From Anolis sagrei (taxonomy: Eukaryota; Chordata; Lepidosauria; Squamata; Anolidae), in assembly GCF_037176765.1 (NCBI RefSeq), contig NC_090024.1, forward strand, positions 155,061,278-155,125,277: DNA of 64,000 bases. Direction: 5' to 3'. Positions within the stretch are counted from its first letter, which is position 1. The number at the start of each line of letters is the position of its first letter. The notes beneath the pieces are model-generated. The model searched no databases. It saw only the letters and a program-made list of their open reading frames with translations, and was not told the origin of the DNA. Below, in pieces: positions 12,101-26,627 of this stretch. A program made the translations under genes and the position numbers.

Positions 12101-13541
12101 AAACCACTGAGACCCTCATCCAATGACTGATGAAGACCAAACTTGGCACACAGAGCCCCCATGGCCAACTCAATATTCTGGTGAGGTTTGGGGGAGAACA
12201 GACAATGGATGATAGGACTTCAACTACCTCCACTCACTTCCCAAGACTGCTGCAACCCTCATCTAATGACCAATCACGACCAAACTTGGCACACAGAGCC
12301 CCCATGACCCACTCTACATCCTGGTGCTGTTTGGAGGAGGATGGACAACGGATGATGGGACCTGCAGTACCTTCATTCACTTCCTGAAACCACAGTGACA
12401 CTCATCCAAATACCAATAAAGACCAAACTTGGCACAGAGAGCCCCCATGGCCAACTCAACATTCTGGTGATGTTTGAGGGAGACTATGAATGATGGGACT
12501 TGCAGTACCTTAACTCACTTTCTGAGTCTGCTGTGACCCTCATCCAATGACTGATCAAGACCAAACTTAGCACACAGAGCCCCCATGACCCTCTCCATCC
12601 TGGTGCAGTTTGGAGGAGGATGGACCACAGATGATGGCACTCGCAGTACCTTCACTAACTTCCTGAGACTACTGCGAGCTATATAAATAACTGATAAAGA
12701 CCAACCTTGATATACAATTCCTTTCTCTAATAACCCGGGCAGCGCCGGGTCCCCAAGCTAGTTTAGGTAATATTTTCTAGCCTGTAATCCGAGGAACAGG
12801 CCACACTCATTTAGTATACCTTCCACCCTCAAGTTAAACTATTGATGTTTATCTATTTGTTGGCCACCGTCTGCCTCAAATCATGATTCAAATGGTTCAA
12901 TCTGGGTATTCATTCATACAGTCTTGTACGTACCTCTGAGATTGCGTAAGGAAGGCTCATTGCTCTGTATGGTGGTCCCATTCATTACTAACAACGGTTT
13001 TCCATCACGAATCTTGAGGACAATCTCCCTGATAGAAAAATAAACATGCAATAGAGCATTAATCTTCCCTTGTGATCACAATTCCTGAATTTTCCAACAC
13101 TGAAATCAGGTCATCATCAAGAAAATACATTTATCAAGCACTCTGAAGCTCTTTCCTCATTTATGTTCATGTTGTTTCAATTAACCATTTTGATTTACAT
13201 ATGCTTAGCATTGGCAAGGCATTACAGTGCCTTGAAGCTGGATTGTAAAAGCTAAACAGTATTTAGGTATATTTTGCCCATTTGATGATTTGCAAGACTC
13301 GAGTTCTTTTATTCATCCCAAGAAAAAAACTCGCTTACTGCCACGTTTGAGCATACTTACGTGTATTCCATGGTGGCATTGACCAGTATATTGTTATCAG
13401 GTTCATATTTAATCAACACCATAAAGTTTTTGTGGCAGGTACAGTCTTGTAACAAGTCCAGGAAACAGCCGGGAACCAATCCTTTGTTGATGATTTGTCC
13501 ATGGAAAGTTTGGATTGTCTGACCGCTTACTTTACACATAC
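8504..13541 (-). CDS. VTG: Vitellogenin von Willebrand type D domain and C-terminal end
   Basis: Exons 13541-13361, 13028-12934, 10523-10423, 9779-9629, 9489-9328 and 8601-8504 encode about residues 1687-1948. The type D domain starts at [16 protein letters not shown], passes [12 protein letters not shown], and reaches [15 protein letters not shown], where the usual CGLCGNYNG has Glu for the third Gly. The cysteine-rich tail has [20 protein letters not shown] and closes [12 protein letters not shown] before TGA at 8506-8504, comparable with the CSC end of chicken vitellogenin. A 2.06-kb Helitron lies in the intron between 10523 and 12934. Confidence 0.93.
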
Positions 13542-14036
13542 CTAAAGGAGAGGCAGCAACATGAATGAGAGAAAATAACTACTTTTGGAGTGATCCTTAA
13601 TGTTATGTAAACAGCTATGAAACGCTAAAATGATTATTTTAAGAAAAGAAATTAATACAATTAGATTGGACAAGATTAGCTTGGACCAGTAACTTTGATA
13701 GGGTGATTTTCTTACTGAATGCTAAGTTACTATTTATTCTTCCAGGTCAACAATAACAAGTATTGGGGTTTGCCTCACATTGTCTGATACTTCTAATATT
13801 TTATCGCTTACTATTACTCAGTGTATTAGTTAAACATGTCTTAAATGTTATATTTACATATTTCCATTTTTAATCTTGTTAGTTTGTGCTATTTTATAAT
13901 TATACTATGAAGTTGTTTATTTATTGTTTATGATTCGATCTGTTTTGTCACACCTTGTTGGCATTAAATGTTTGCCATTTTTTCTGTTCTATACCTCCCT
14001 GAGTTCCCTTGGGGAGATAATGCAGGATAAAAACAA

Positions 14037-14085
<49 letters not shown>

Positions 14086-17000
14086 GGCTCAGGTTCAGCT
14101 CTTCATTGCTATTTAAAATTACAGAACCATGATGGTAATGGAATTGCTTGGTGCAATTATACATTCTTTTCAGAGAAATAAACTAAAATGTTAGGGGAAA
14201 CTGACCTGGACTTCCTCTCACACTAAATGGCTTAAAGCAGAGAAGGGGATCCTCCACTACCAATAATTTCCATAGCTTTCACTGTCAGTCATCCTGGTTC
14301 AGATTGATCACCCTTGGGTTAAAGAGTGTAGAAATGTTAAAAACCTCACCATTCAGACTCGCAAGGACTCTTGATGGAACATCAATGATTTTGGAAGTTT
14401 TGATATAAGGCATTTCATATAGAAGCATGAGGTCCTCTTTAAAGAAAGTACCCTGGAAAGAAACACGAGGACTGATTAAAAAACTAAGCACAGCAAACAC
14501 CCTTCTTTTCCTTCAGAGCATTCCTGCACTGATACTTTGGCACAGATAGAGACAACTGACCTCTGGGATCCTTGTAACCATGGCGTAGCTGCGTGGAGTG
14601 GTTAGAGCCAGAACCATTGAAATTTCTTGAGAGGGGTTTCTTTGAATTCTATGTGAATGTCCCAGCATGTATGCCATTTCAGGGATTAGTTCATAGTACC
14701 TGTCAAGAAAGGAAGGAAGAATCACATTATCCAGTTTAATTAATTTAAGAGACACCAGAGGTGAATCCCACATGTATTTCATAGATCATAAAATTAGAAG
14801 AGACCACATGGGTCATCCAAGTTCAATACCCTGACATGCAGGAAAAGTGCAATCAAAGTACCCCTGGTTACCACTCCCAGCCATCAATGCTACCTTTCAG
14901 GATGGCTCAGAGGTTCTGAGAGTTCGCATTATCCCACAGTTAATATGTCAGTTTCTACGTGGGACAATATTACTTTAGAAATCCATACACTTCTGGAGAC
15001 ATCTCCCTATCAGTAGGAAGGACACTGACTGGAATATGGGTACAAGTGGTAGTCTGAGTTGGGGTCACCACAAGCCTAATCTGCATTCCCAAAAGAGTTA
15101 CTTGTATCAGAAAAAAGGGCCCTTTTTCAGGAGACTACAAGAATGAAACATGCCTTTTCCATCTGATTTCTTGCAGGACTCAGGGGACAAGGGCTGATCC
15201 AGAAGAGAGAAAAAGTTTCTGAAAGAATCAACTGCTTCAAGTTCAGTTTTAAAAATTTTCCTGCATATTCTGAGATATGATCCACCTTTTAAAAAAAATA
15301 TCCCAGGTTTCCTTCTCCTCTCCTTCGCTTTCTCTTCCCGCCTCACCCACTGATCATATGATATATCTCGATATTTCAGAAATTGAATTCCACCCATTTC
15401 CACAAATCGCTTTGTGGAAGAACAAAATTTGGAACTCTCAAAGACTTTTTCCCCTTATGGATGAGCCTTAAGACTCTGTTTTATGTCATAAACAAAGCTT
15501 TTACTAACCGTTTAAAAATGTCAGACACTGTGGAAGGGATCTTGGGGTATGCAAGTTTCCAACGAATTGCTGGATGATCAGCCAAAGAACCAGTCTCCAC
15601 TTCAGTTGTGACCTCGTATTCCTTGCAATCCTGGCCTGCCTTCAAAGACGACTGAGAGGAAGAGAAGAATATTAAATACAACTTATTCAAATACATCACG
15701 CACCCCTGGTTGTCTTGTTCTGTGGGATCACCTGCATGACCTGATGGGACTTACCTTGGCTTTGTAAGGGTTGACTATTCCAGAGTCCCAGCAGATAAAT
15801 GGCTTGCCTGGCAGTGTAATGTCTGTAGCAATCAATCTTAGCCAGTTGGGAGCTTTATATATCACAATTTCAGATCCATGCAGCTTGGCATCACGACGGA
15901 TGATGAGAATACTAATTTTGACAGTTTTTATCCATTTTCTCTAATAGGAGAAAAGAGGAAAAATACTTTGATTGATGCTTTAAAATGTTGTTTTGAATGG
16001 GAATATATTAATAGGGATATCAATTTCAATTAGATGGATGTAAAAGCTGCCTGCTTGCAGAAGACTTCTGGCAATAAACTAGGTCACATGAAAGTCCAGT
16101 TAATAACAAAAGCCAGCAGAATCTGGCTTGTTTGGGTCAAGCAAGATATAAAATAAGAGGAACTGGTCCATAAAAATGGACAAAGCTCAGATAATTGTTT
16201 GCCCAGAACTTTGAAGCTATCCTCCCACCCCAGTTGATGTAACTATCAATGCCAATTTAACCACTTTCAGCTTATTTTAGAGATGTGCACCTGCTGTCTG
16301 TTAAGGAAAAGATCCAAAGAGACAACCCATAGACTGGAGTCTTTACAATCTGCTTTGTTATGATACTAACCGGAATGTTTCTATCTTCCTCACTGCTGGA
16401 GCTAGAAGTCGCAGTAGAGGAGCTGCTGCTGCTGCTGCTGCTGCTGCTCCTTGGCCTCTGTTTGCGATCAGTTTCCTGCTTGGTCCACTGCAAAACCAAA
16501 TGCATATTTAAAGTTTGTTGTGCCACACTTCGAGTCTTCAGGACAGGTAAGAAATAAAATGAATTATTATTATTATTTGTAGTAGTAGTATTAAACACAG
16601 AGGAAATTGAGGATTGAACAATGAGCCTCTGTAGTTGTTGGATTTGCTTGACACTCATTGAAAAGCCAATCCCTTCCATAAAGTGGCACTGCGGTGATGG
16701 TCGAAGTAGTACACCCACCACTTACATTGGAGGTGAGAAATGACAGCCAGAGTTTGGAAAAGTTATTTTTTTAAACTATAACAAGTGTCTAATTGTTGGT
16801 CCCAATTGGAGTAGAGTAAAAAAAAAAATCCATGTCAGGAGCAACTTGAGAAACTGCAAGTTGCTTCTGGTGTAAGAGAATTGGCCATCTGAAAAGATGT
16901 TGCCCAGGGGATGCCTGGATATTTTACCATCCTGTGGGAGGCTTCTCTCATGTCCCTGCATGGGAAGTTAGAGCTGAGATGGGAACTCACCTGGCCCCCT

Positions 17001-20000
17001 GAATTCGAACTGCCAACCTGTCAGTAAGCAGTCTTGCTAGCACAAGAGTTTACCAATTGTGCCACCAGGAGCTCCTAGTAGAGTTACTGAATCAATGGAA
17101 TTTAACTACATGTTGACCATCAACAATATATTCTACCTGCAACTAAACAATTTAATTCATCTTGGACTTCTGCAATGCACTACTTCTGTACCAAGTTCGG
17201 AAACTTCAATTAATTCAAAACACGCCAGGCCAGACTAGTTATAGGAACATCAGGGAGTGAATTTATTACACTCATACTAAAATCACTCCACTGGTTGCCA
17301 ATTTCTTTCCAGGCAAAGTACAAAGTGTTTGTTTTGATCTTTAAAGCCCTACATGGTTTGAATCCAGGTTGCCTACAGGATAGCCTTCTTCCATACAATC
17401 CACCCCAAATGCGTAGGTCCTCTAGGGGGCATCTACTCCAACCTGCCAGAACCCAACTGGAAGAATGGGCATCCTGAGAGCCAGCTATATTTGTCCTTCC
17501 TTCATCTCAGTGACACATCAATAGAAGGAAACGACCATGCAACTACAGGTTGTTGTTTGTTTGTTTTTTTGCCCTTCAATTTTTTGCTTCAAACTTTTGG
17601 TTTTTAAAAAACATTTTGTCCAACTAAAACGAAAAGTCTCACCTGCTGTTTCATTGACTTGAAAGAGTATTGGTAAATCTCTCGTGGTCTCTTAAAAATA
17701 GATACGAAAATATTGAATGAGTTGATGTTACTTTTTGATTTTGCAGTTCCAGCAACAGGCTTAGAATAAAAATGAGATCATACATTTTTCATTGTGATAA
17801 CAAAATGCTACTTGTTTCATGAATGGCTATTCTGATACAGATACCTAATACTTATCCAAAATGATTGGAACCAGACGTGTTTTGGAATTTTTGTATTTGC
17901 ATATATTCATATAATGAAATATCTTAGATATAGGACCCAAAACTCTAGGGAATCAGATATGTTTCATAAACTTCTTGTGCACATAGACTGAATTTCATTT
18001 TATACAATGCTTTTAAGAATTCTGTTCTGCATTCAGGCACAGCTTGATAGTGAAGTAAAGCTGAACATTAATATACTGTACAGTAATCATTCCCAAACTT
18101 TGGTCCTCTGGGTGTTTTGGACTTCAGGTCCCATAATTCCTGACTGTGGGCCAAGGAGGCTGGGGCTTCTGGTAGCTGTTGTCCAAAACACCCACAGAAC
18201 CAGTTTAGGAACCACTGCTTTACAGATTGGCTCTTTTTTTCTGGATTACTTGCTTCCTAGCTTGGCAGAAATGAAATAATACAACACAGTACAATAGGGT
18301 ACAATATAAGTGAACACATTGTTTCTCCCAGGATCAAGCAGGAAACCCAGCAATCCAGCAGTCATTGATCCGAGGGAGATACAATTTGTTCATTTGTAAA
18401 TTTTATCATATATAATTGTATATATGTGCAGAATGTTATTCCAAAATTAATTTTAAAACCCTGGGTAATTTATCTATGGACCAATGTGAGTATTGTACCT
18501 TAACTCTTATCAAAAAAGAACCATCCCCTTCTCTGAGTACAGAGGTAAATGACTAGTCTGTCCCTAGATGATCTAAAAGAAACACTGGTTCCCTCCACTC
18601 TCACCTCCATGATGAAACTTTTGGATTTTTTTTGGATGGGGAAATGATGATAGCGGCTAGGGGTGGGCATTGGTATTTTCCTCTCTCCATGAAATAACCC
18701 TTGGTGTAATAATAATAATCATCATCATCATCATCTTTTTTTATACCCCGCAACCATCTCCCCAAAGGGACTCAGGGCGGCTAACATGAGGCCAGGCCCA
18801 AACAAATTACAAAAGAGCAAAAATACATATAAAACAAGACAATAACATCAAATAAAATAATAATAACATAGTAATGACATCAAAATAAAAAACCATAATA
18901 AAAAATAAATGATAAAATGGTAATCGATTTAGACAAAGAGAGCTAGACCGATGGATAAAAATTGATAAAATCCATGGGTGAGATAGATAGAAAATGCTAT
19001 GACTTGTGGGGGGCTCGGACAGGATAACAGTAGAGGTAATCTTCAGCTGAGGGATAAGATGAAGAGCATCAGAGAGACAAGTTGGACCTGGGACAGGACG
19101 TGGCATGGAAATTGGTTGTTCAATCCCCAAAAGCACACCAGAAAAGCCAGGGTGGTGTCTGTCTAAGTCTCCCTGGGGAACGAGTTCCAGAGATGGGAGG
19201 CAACCACAGAGAAGGCCCTCCACTTGATTTGACCCCATAATCTGCCCTCAAATTCATGAATAAGGTCAACTTTTCATGAGTATGTATTTGGATGATAGAC
19301 CGCTAAGGAGTACCAGGTGTTGTAGGGTATATTTCGGAGGAAGGCAGAGCCACCTGTGAGTATTCCTTGCCTAAGAAAATCCTGTGAGATTTATGGGTCC
19401 AAAAGTGACTTAAGTCTACAAGTGACTTGAAGGCGCACAGACACACATTATCAAGTCTCTCCCAGAAATTCTGCACAGAACAATGGATAAGACAGTTACC
19501 TTCTCAAAACTCTGACTGCTGCTGCTACTTGTGTCACTGCTGCTGCTACTACTTGTGTCACTGCTGCTGCTCCTTGTGTCACTGCTGCTGCTGGTGTCAT
19601 CACTGCTGCTACTGCTGCTCTTGGTGTCACTGCTGCTGGAAGAACTGTATTTAGATTTCTTCTGATAAAGGCGCTTGTTTCCATGGCGGCGTGTCCCCTT
19701 GCTCTCGCTGCTGCTGCTGCTGCTGCTGCTCTTGGTGTCACTGCTGCTGCTACTACTGCTGCTGCTGCTGCTGCTACTGCTGCTCTTGGTGTCACTGCTG
19801 CTGCTGCTGCTGCTACTACTGCTCTCGGTGTCACTGCTGCTGCTGCTGCTGCTGTCCCTTTTCTTCCTCCCTTGTCTTTTTTTAGTGGAAGGCTCAGAAG
19901 AGGAGGAACTAGAGGAGGAGGAACTAGAAGAGGAGGAACTAGAGGAGGAGGAAGAGGAGGAGGAGTCTGAAGAAGAGGGCTCAGAGGAGGTAGCACTGGA

Positions 20001-21361
20001 GGAGGAAGAACTGGAGGAGTCTGAAGAAGAAGGTCTGGAGGAAGAAGAGCTAGAGGAAGAAGAGCTGGAACTGTCTGAGTTTGCATAGCATTCACCAAAC
20101 TGCTGTTCAGTTTGCTTGTAAGGTTTCTTCTGCCACTTGCTTCCACCCTGGAGTGAGATTAGAGCAAGACAAAGAAACACTTTTGTTGAAATGTACGTTT
20201 GACATTTGTATTTACACGGAATCATGTCGTGCTTATGTATTGCTGATTGTATTTGATCCACAAAGCTTGTTCTTTGGTTCTGCATGGTTTCCCTAAAAAG
20301 GGTAGATCTACTCAACTTCAAGCCGTCATCACCCAAAACAAAGCTACGACAGATTATTCTTTTGAAGTAAACGAACATAAGCAGATCCTTTGCTGACATC
20401 AGAGAGCATATTTTTAATTTCAAAAAGGATATAGATCTTGGCTTCCATGCAAAAATGGCAGCCATATTTTTTATCACTGGGAAACATAATAATTTATATA
20501 GGGCTGCCTAGTACCTACATTAATTATACAAACAGGGTTTTCTAGTTGCTACACAGGGGACACCTTTGGACAAAATAAGTATGTCCACCTATTCAGAAGG
20601 AACTCCAGCTTTGTGGAACCTTGGTTCATATCTAATTTTCATTTAATGGTTTTGGAATCCAGTTTATTAGCAAGAGAGTTTTCTTTCATTGAGAACGACA
20701 GAGAAATTGATATTTTAGAGCAGGAAGCTGGCTTGCCACATCAGACTGACTGCAGGCACCCAACGGAGCAATTCCTTGCAATAATATTTATCTCACACCC
20801 AAAGCTCTTGGAGATGTTTAGATGCATTGTGAAACAAAGACTGAGCAACTGTATTCCAACGGGAATAACTTTCATGCAAGAATCTAGAAGTTCTAGACTG
20901 AGTATTCTTTATGTGCTTCTCATTGAGCATTAAAATGCCTTGTTGCAGTATAAGAGAAAGCTTGGATTTAATGGTGGCAGGGGTGGGATGATCAGGATGG
21001 GGTGACCAAAGCAAACCTGTGCATATCACCAGATGTTGTTTGCTACTTCTCTTCCAAAAGAAAGCCAGTTTGTTACCTTGGGGTCGCCTGTCCTTATCTA
21101 TTTTTACATGTAAGACTGCAAGCACTGTGGTAAGAAAGGCTACATTTGTCACATCAACAGTATATTTACATCAACAGTATATTTACCTTTTGCTCACATT
21201 CACCTTCATGGACCACTGTGAGAGTATTTCCACTTCGCCTAAGAAAGACATGAACAAATTGCAGCATTTAAAATGGAGAGTACATGATATTACCAATAAT
21301 ATTATTGAGATTGGCAGATATCACCAAAAATGGAACTTCTTGTTTCTTCTGCCCATGCCAT

Positions 21362-21415
<54 letters not shown>

Positions 21416-24400
21416 TTCCGAGGGGTATAGGGTACCCCAAAAACTATTATTTTTGTACATGGATCTTTATGTGATCTACTCACCGTCTAGCATTACAGAA
21501 GCAACACGGATTTGCGTAGGTCTTACGATCACTGGCACAGACAGGATTAAATTCCTTTGTACATGGGCGATCACCTCCTCCGACAGGGTAGTCACGGCAC
21601 ATATTCTATGAAACAAAATAAACCGCTGGTAAACGTACCCATTCTGGGGTTTCCCCCACAATTTTTCTATTATCTGCACTGCCAGTTAATCCAGGATAAG
21701 GAGATAATCTGAGATCGGATCCTAGGGTATAGGGCAGTATAGATTCACCTTTAGAGAGATTGAGATTCCCTGAAGCAGGGGATCAACTACAGTATTTTCA
21801 GTTTGTCCTCCTAGGTCATTGACACATTTGTTCAAATAAATATCTAAAACTTCAAGAGATAACTCCCTGTAATTGGTTTGGAAGACAGATGCCAAGATAT
21901 TGTAAAACATGGCCAGTTATTGGGATTCTAAATGTTTCAATTTTAGCTTTTATTCCTTACATTATTCATGCTTTTATCATTTCAGTAGTAATATGAAAAT
22001 AAAAAACGAAGAGTATTGCATTCCATATTCAGAGCGTAAACAATTTGAACTGTTGCAATGCTAGCTCTGAGCACAGTTTTGCCAGGACTATTGTATGGAA
22101 AGTTTTGATTTTATAAGGGGTGTACAGTATTTTCTTTCAGAAAACCTTGCATTGCTTAGAGCAGATAGCTAGTTTGCCATCACAGACTGAGATGTAAAGA
22201 CTTTTCTGTACATATTTCAGATATCAATATTAATGTCAAATATATGTGGTATGATTTTACATAGAATTTGTGCTACATTAGAACAGTAAGGACAAATATA
22301 ACCGAAAGAAAAGAAAAATTAAATATTAAATAACAAAAAATATAGGGAGATCAATTCACAACAATCATATTTACAGGGTGGTCACCGTTTTTTAATCATC
22401 AGTCTTTATGTAGTTTAACACCATTGATAATTTACCCAAAGTATCAGCAATGCGTTGCATGAGTTCACCTGACCTCCCTTTGCTTCAGATTGCAGAAGGA
22501 TCAAGACATAGCCCTGTCCTTTTCTTTTATTTTGCACCCAAAGTGCTCAGAGTGCTTAGTTGCTTTGAGGAAGATAGATTAAGCAATCCTGGTCCAATGG
22601 AAGTCACTCTCAGGCAAGAATCTAGATATTTCACATTGAGTGTTCTTAATGTCCTTCTCATTTAGCATTAAAAACCACATTCCAGTATACAGGAGCGCTT
22701 GAATTTAGTGGTGGTAGGGGTGGCATGTCATGGCCATCAAAGCAGACCTGTGCATACAATCAGGTGCTGGTTGCTACTTTCTTTCCAAAGGAGAGTCACC
22801 TAATTACATTGAAGTCTCCTCTCCTCATCTAGTTTTACATGTAACACTGCAAGACTTTTAGGAAGAAAGACTAGATTTGCCACAGGGAATTGTCTCAAGA
22901 GTAGATTTACCTTTCGGTCACATTCACCTTGATGGGCTATTGTGATCGTGTTTCCACTTTGCCTAAGGGGGAAAAAAACAGGAAAAAAATACAGCATTTA
23001 AAATGGAGAGTCCTAGGACTATTCTACATTAACATATAATCCAGATTATTAAAGCGGATAATCCACATAATTTGCTTTGAACTGGATTAAATGAGTCGAC
23101 ACTGCCATATAATTCAGTTCAAAGCAGATTATATAGATTTTATATGGCAGTGTAGAAGGGGCTTTAGATGCACCACTAAGAACTTATATTTTTACTATAT
23201 CATTTGTAGGAATCATCCAAAGTGGAACTCTGCATTTCTTTTGAGCATTTCAATCTTTAGATATTTATCTATGCCTTCAAATGCTAAAGAGGATTGCAGG
23301 AACTTTAATTTTGTTATAGAAGGCTGTCTATGCGATCTACTCACCTTTTGGCATTACAAAATGAACACAGGTTTCCATAGGTTTTACCATCACTGCCACA
23401 GACAGGGCTATAGTCATACTGGCACACAGCTTCCTGGCCCTCGGGTGGAATTGGGATATTGCGGCACTCATCCTACGAAAAAATATTACTATGATTATGA
23501 TTATTTATACCCAGCTTTAGCTCTCCTGAAGGAGACTCGAAGCAGCTTAACATAAAAGCATCAGCAGATAATTCAAATATACAAACATGCAAACATTAAA
23601 ACAGAATTAAATATAAACAGTATTAGAACATTCCCAGTTAAAAACCATTAAAATACTAGTAGTGAAGGCTACACATTTGCTAGTATTTTTCACAAGGCCC
23701 ATTTGGTGTACTGCTTCAAAAGGAATGGTTTTGTAATAGTAAAGGTAAAGTTTTCCCCTGACATTAAGTCTAGTCATGACCGACTCTGAGGGGTGGTGCT
23801 CATCTCCATTTCTAGGCCGAAGAGCCGGCATTGTCTGTAGACACCTCCAAAGTCATGTTGCCGGCATGACTGCATGGAGCGTCATTACCTTCCCGCAGAA
23901 GCGGTACCTATTGATCTACTCACATTCGCATGTTTTCGAACTGCTGGGTTGGCAGAATCTGGGCTTAACAATAGGAGCTCACTCCGTTCCCCAGATTTGA
24001 ATTGCCAACTTTTTGGTCAGCAAGTTCAGCAGCTCAGTGGTTTAACCCACTGCACCACCAGGGGGGGGGTCTGGTTTTGTAATATCAGTTTCCTCATATA
24101 CCATATCTGAGCTCGTCCAGATCCTTCTTAAGAAGTATGAATTCTCATGACGCAGCCTATTTCCATTTTCTATATTTTCCCATCGTTACCACTTTTGTTG
24201 CGTTCATTCCATTAGGGAGGGGGGAGGGGTGTAACCATTCCTGGCATATGCATTACTGCTCAATCCAAAGCTGTTTTTTAAATCTAATGTCTACAGAAGT
24301 ATTGTTTGTTTCCCTATAGTTCAAAGGGGAAATTCTCTATGCATTGTTTGTTTAAGAGTTGGAAGTTATGGCACGAATATATAAAATCTGTGCTACATTG

Positions 24401-25903
24401 GAATAGTAAAGACAAATATCACTGAAATTTTTAAAAAAACATTAAAAACTAAATAACCAAGAAATATAGGGTGACCAATTCACAACAGTAATAGTTACAA
24501 GGTGGTCACTTTTTTTAAAATCATCCATATTTTTGTAAATGAACTAGTTTTACACCATTGACCATTTACCCAAAGTATCAGCAATGTGTTGCATGAGTTC
24601 ACCTGATCTCCCTTTGCTTCAAATTGCAGAAGGATAAAGACATCACACTGTCCTTTTATTTTGCACCCAAAGTGCTCAGTGTGTTTAGTTGCTTTGAGGA
24701 AGATAGACTGAGCAATCATAGTCCAATGGATGTCAGTCTCGGGCAAGAATCTAGATATTTCACATTGAGTGTTCTTAATGTCCTTCTCTTTTAGCATTAA
24801 AAACCAGATTCCAGTGGTTTTAGTGGTGGTAGGGGTGGCATGTCATAGCCATCAGAGCAGACCTGTGCATACCAGCAGGTGCCGGTTGCTACTTTCTTTC
24901 CAAAGGAAAGTCATGTAATTACCAATACGTCTCCTCTCCTCGTCTAGTTTTACGTGTAAGACTGCAAGACCTTTAGTAAGAAAGGCCAGATTTGAAATAG
25001 GGAATTGTCTCAAGAGTAGATTTACCTTTCGCTCACATTCACCTTGATGGGCTAGTGTGATCGCGTTTCCACTATCCCTGAAGGGGAAAAATAAAACAGG
25101 AAAAAATTACAGCATTTAAAACTGAGAGTCCCAGGACTCTTCTACATTACCATGTATGTAATCCAGATTATCAAATCAGATAATCCACGATTTCCTTTGA
25201 ACTGGATTATATGAGTCTACACTGCCATATAATCCAGTTCAAAGCAGATAATATGGATTTTATATGGCAGTGTAGAAGAGTCCCTAGTTGCACCACTAAG
25301 AACTTATGTTTTTTACTATATCACTAGCTGTACCCGGTCACGCATTGCTGTGGCCCATTGTGGAGAAATGGGAAAGAAAGAAAAGAGGTAGAGCTGGTTT
25401 CTAAGCTATCAATACACAACTGAAGTGGCAAAGTGTCAACCTAATACAGGCCCCTTTTCAGTCTCCTCAAAGCCAAAGGGTTATATGGCTGTGTGGAAGG
25501 GCCCTGGGTTACCTGAGTCCACACTGCCATATACATCTTCAAAGATATTATATAGGTATTATTATTATTATTATTGTTATTATTATTATTACTATTATTA
25601 TTAAAGATGTATAGATATTATTATAAGCATATAGATATTATTATAGACACAAATATTATTAAAGGCATGTAGGTATTATTATTATAGATGTTATTTATTT
25701 ATTTCATATCAAAAGCATTGCATAAATTAGTATAAAACTGATAAAAAATAGGAGCACAAGGCTAAATATCTTTCAAGCAAAAACGGGCAATTGATATTAT
25801 TATGACCTATAGATATTATTAATAGGCATATAGATATTATTATTATAGATATTATATAGTTGTTATTATTAGAGATGTGTACATATTATTATACGTATAT
25901 AGA

Positions 25904-25946
<43 letters not shown>

Positions 25947-26122
25947 GACATATAGGTACTATTATTATAGATGTATAGATATTATTGGCAGACAGATATT
26001 ATTATTATAGGCATATGGATATTATAGATATTATTATAGACATATAGACATTATTATTACAGACATTCAGACATTATTATAGACATGTAGATATTGTTGT
26101 TATAAACATAAATATCATAGAC

Positions 26123-26168
<46 letters not shown>

Positions 26169-26579
26169 GACTTATAGATATTATTATGATAGATGCATAG
26201 ATATTATTGTAGATATTATAGCCCAGGGTTGCTATAGAGTAGAAATGGATGGCCATCTTTCGGGAGTGTTTTTTCATTGTGCCTTCCTGGATAGCCTTTC
26301 CTAACTCACAGAGTGTACATTTCCTGTTTTTGTCCTTTCTTTGAATACTGGACTTCATTTCCCAGAATTTCTTCCCATTACTCAGTATGGTGAGCTTTCT
26401 GGGAGTTGAAGTATGTAGAGATATGTGTGTGTGCCTACGCATACACACGTGCACACACAATCAGAGAAGCCCTTCCGTGTGAGTTCCCAGCAGCCCAGTG
26501 GAGGCCCTTCCATGTGAGTCCTAGGCAGCCAAGGGGAAAAGGAAAGGAAAGGAAGGGGAGAGATGGATCTGGAGGAGGG

Positions 26580-26627
<48 letters not shown>

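Noticed and set aside
10993-12720. Array of near-equal spaced repeats resembling a CRISPR array
   Set aside because: The units are 143 bp tandem copies with no unique spacers, inside a Helitron in an animal gene.
19496-20146. Long alanine/proline/leucine-rich frames on both strands over the phosvitin exon
   Set aside because: They are shadow frames of the AGC/TCC serine repeats (GCT, CTG and GAG readings). The serine frame alone joins the flanking exons in phase.
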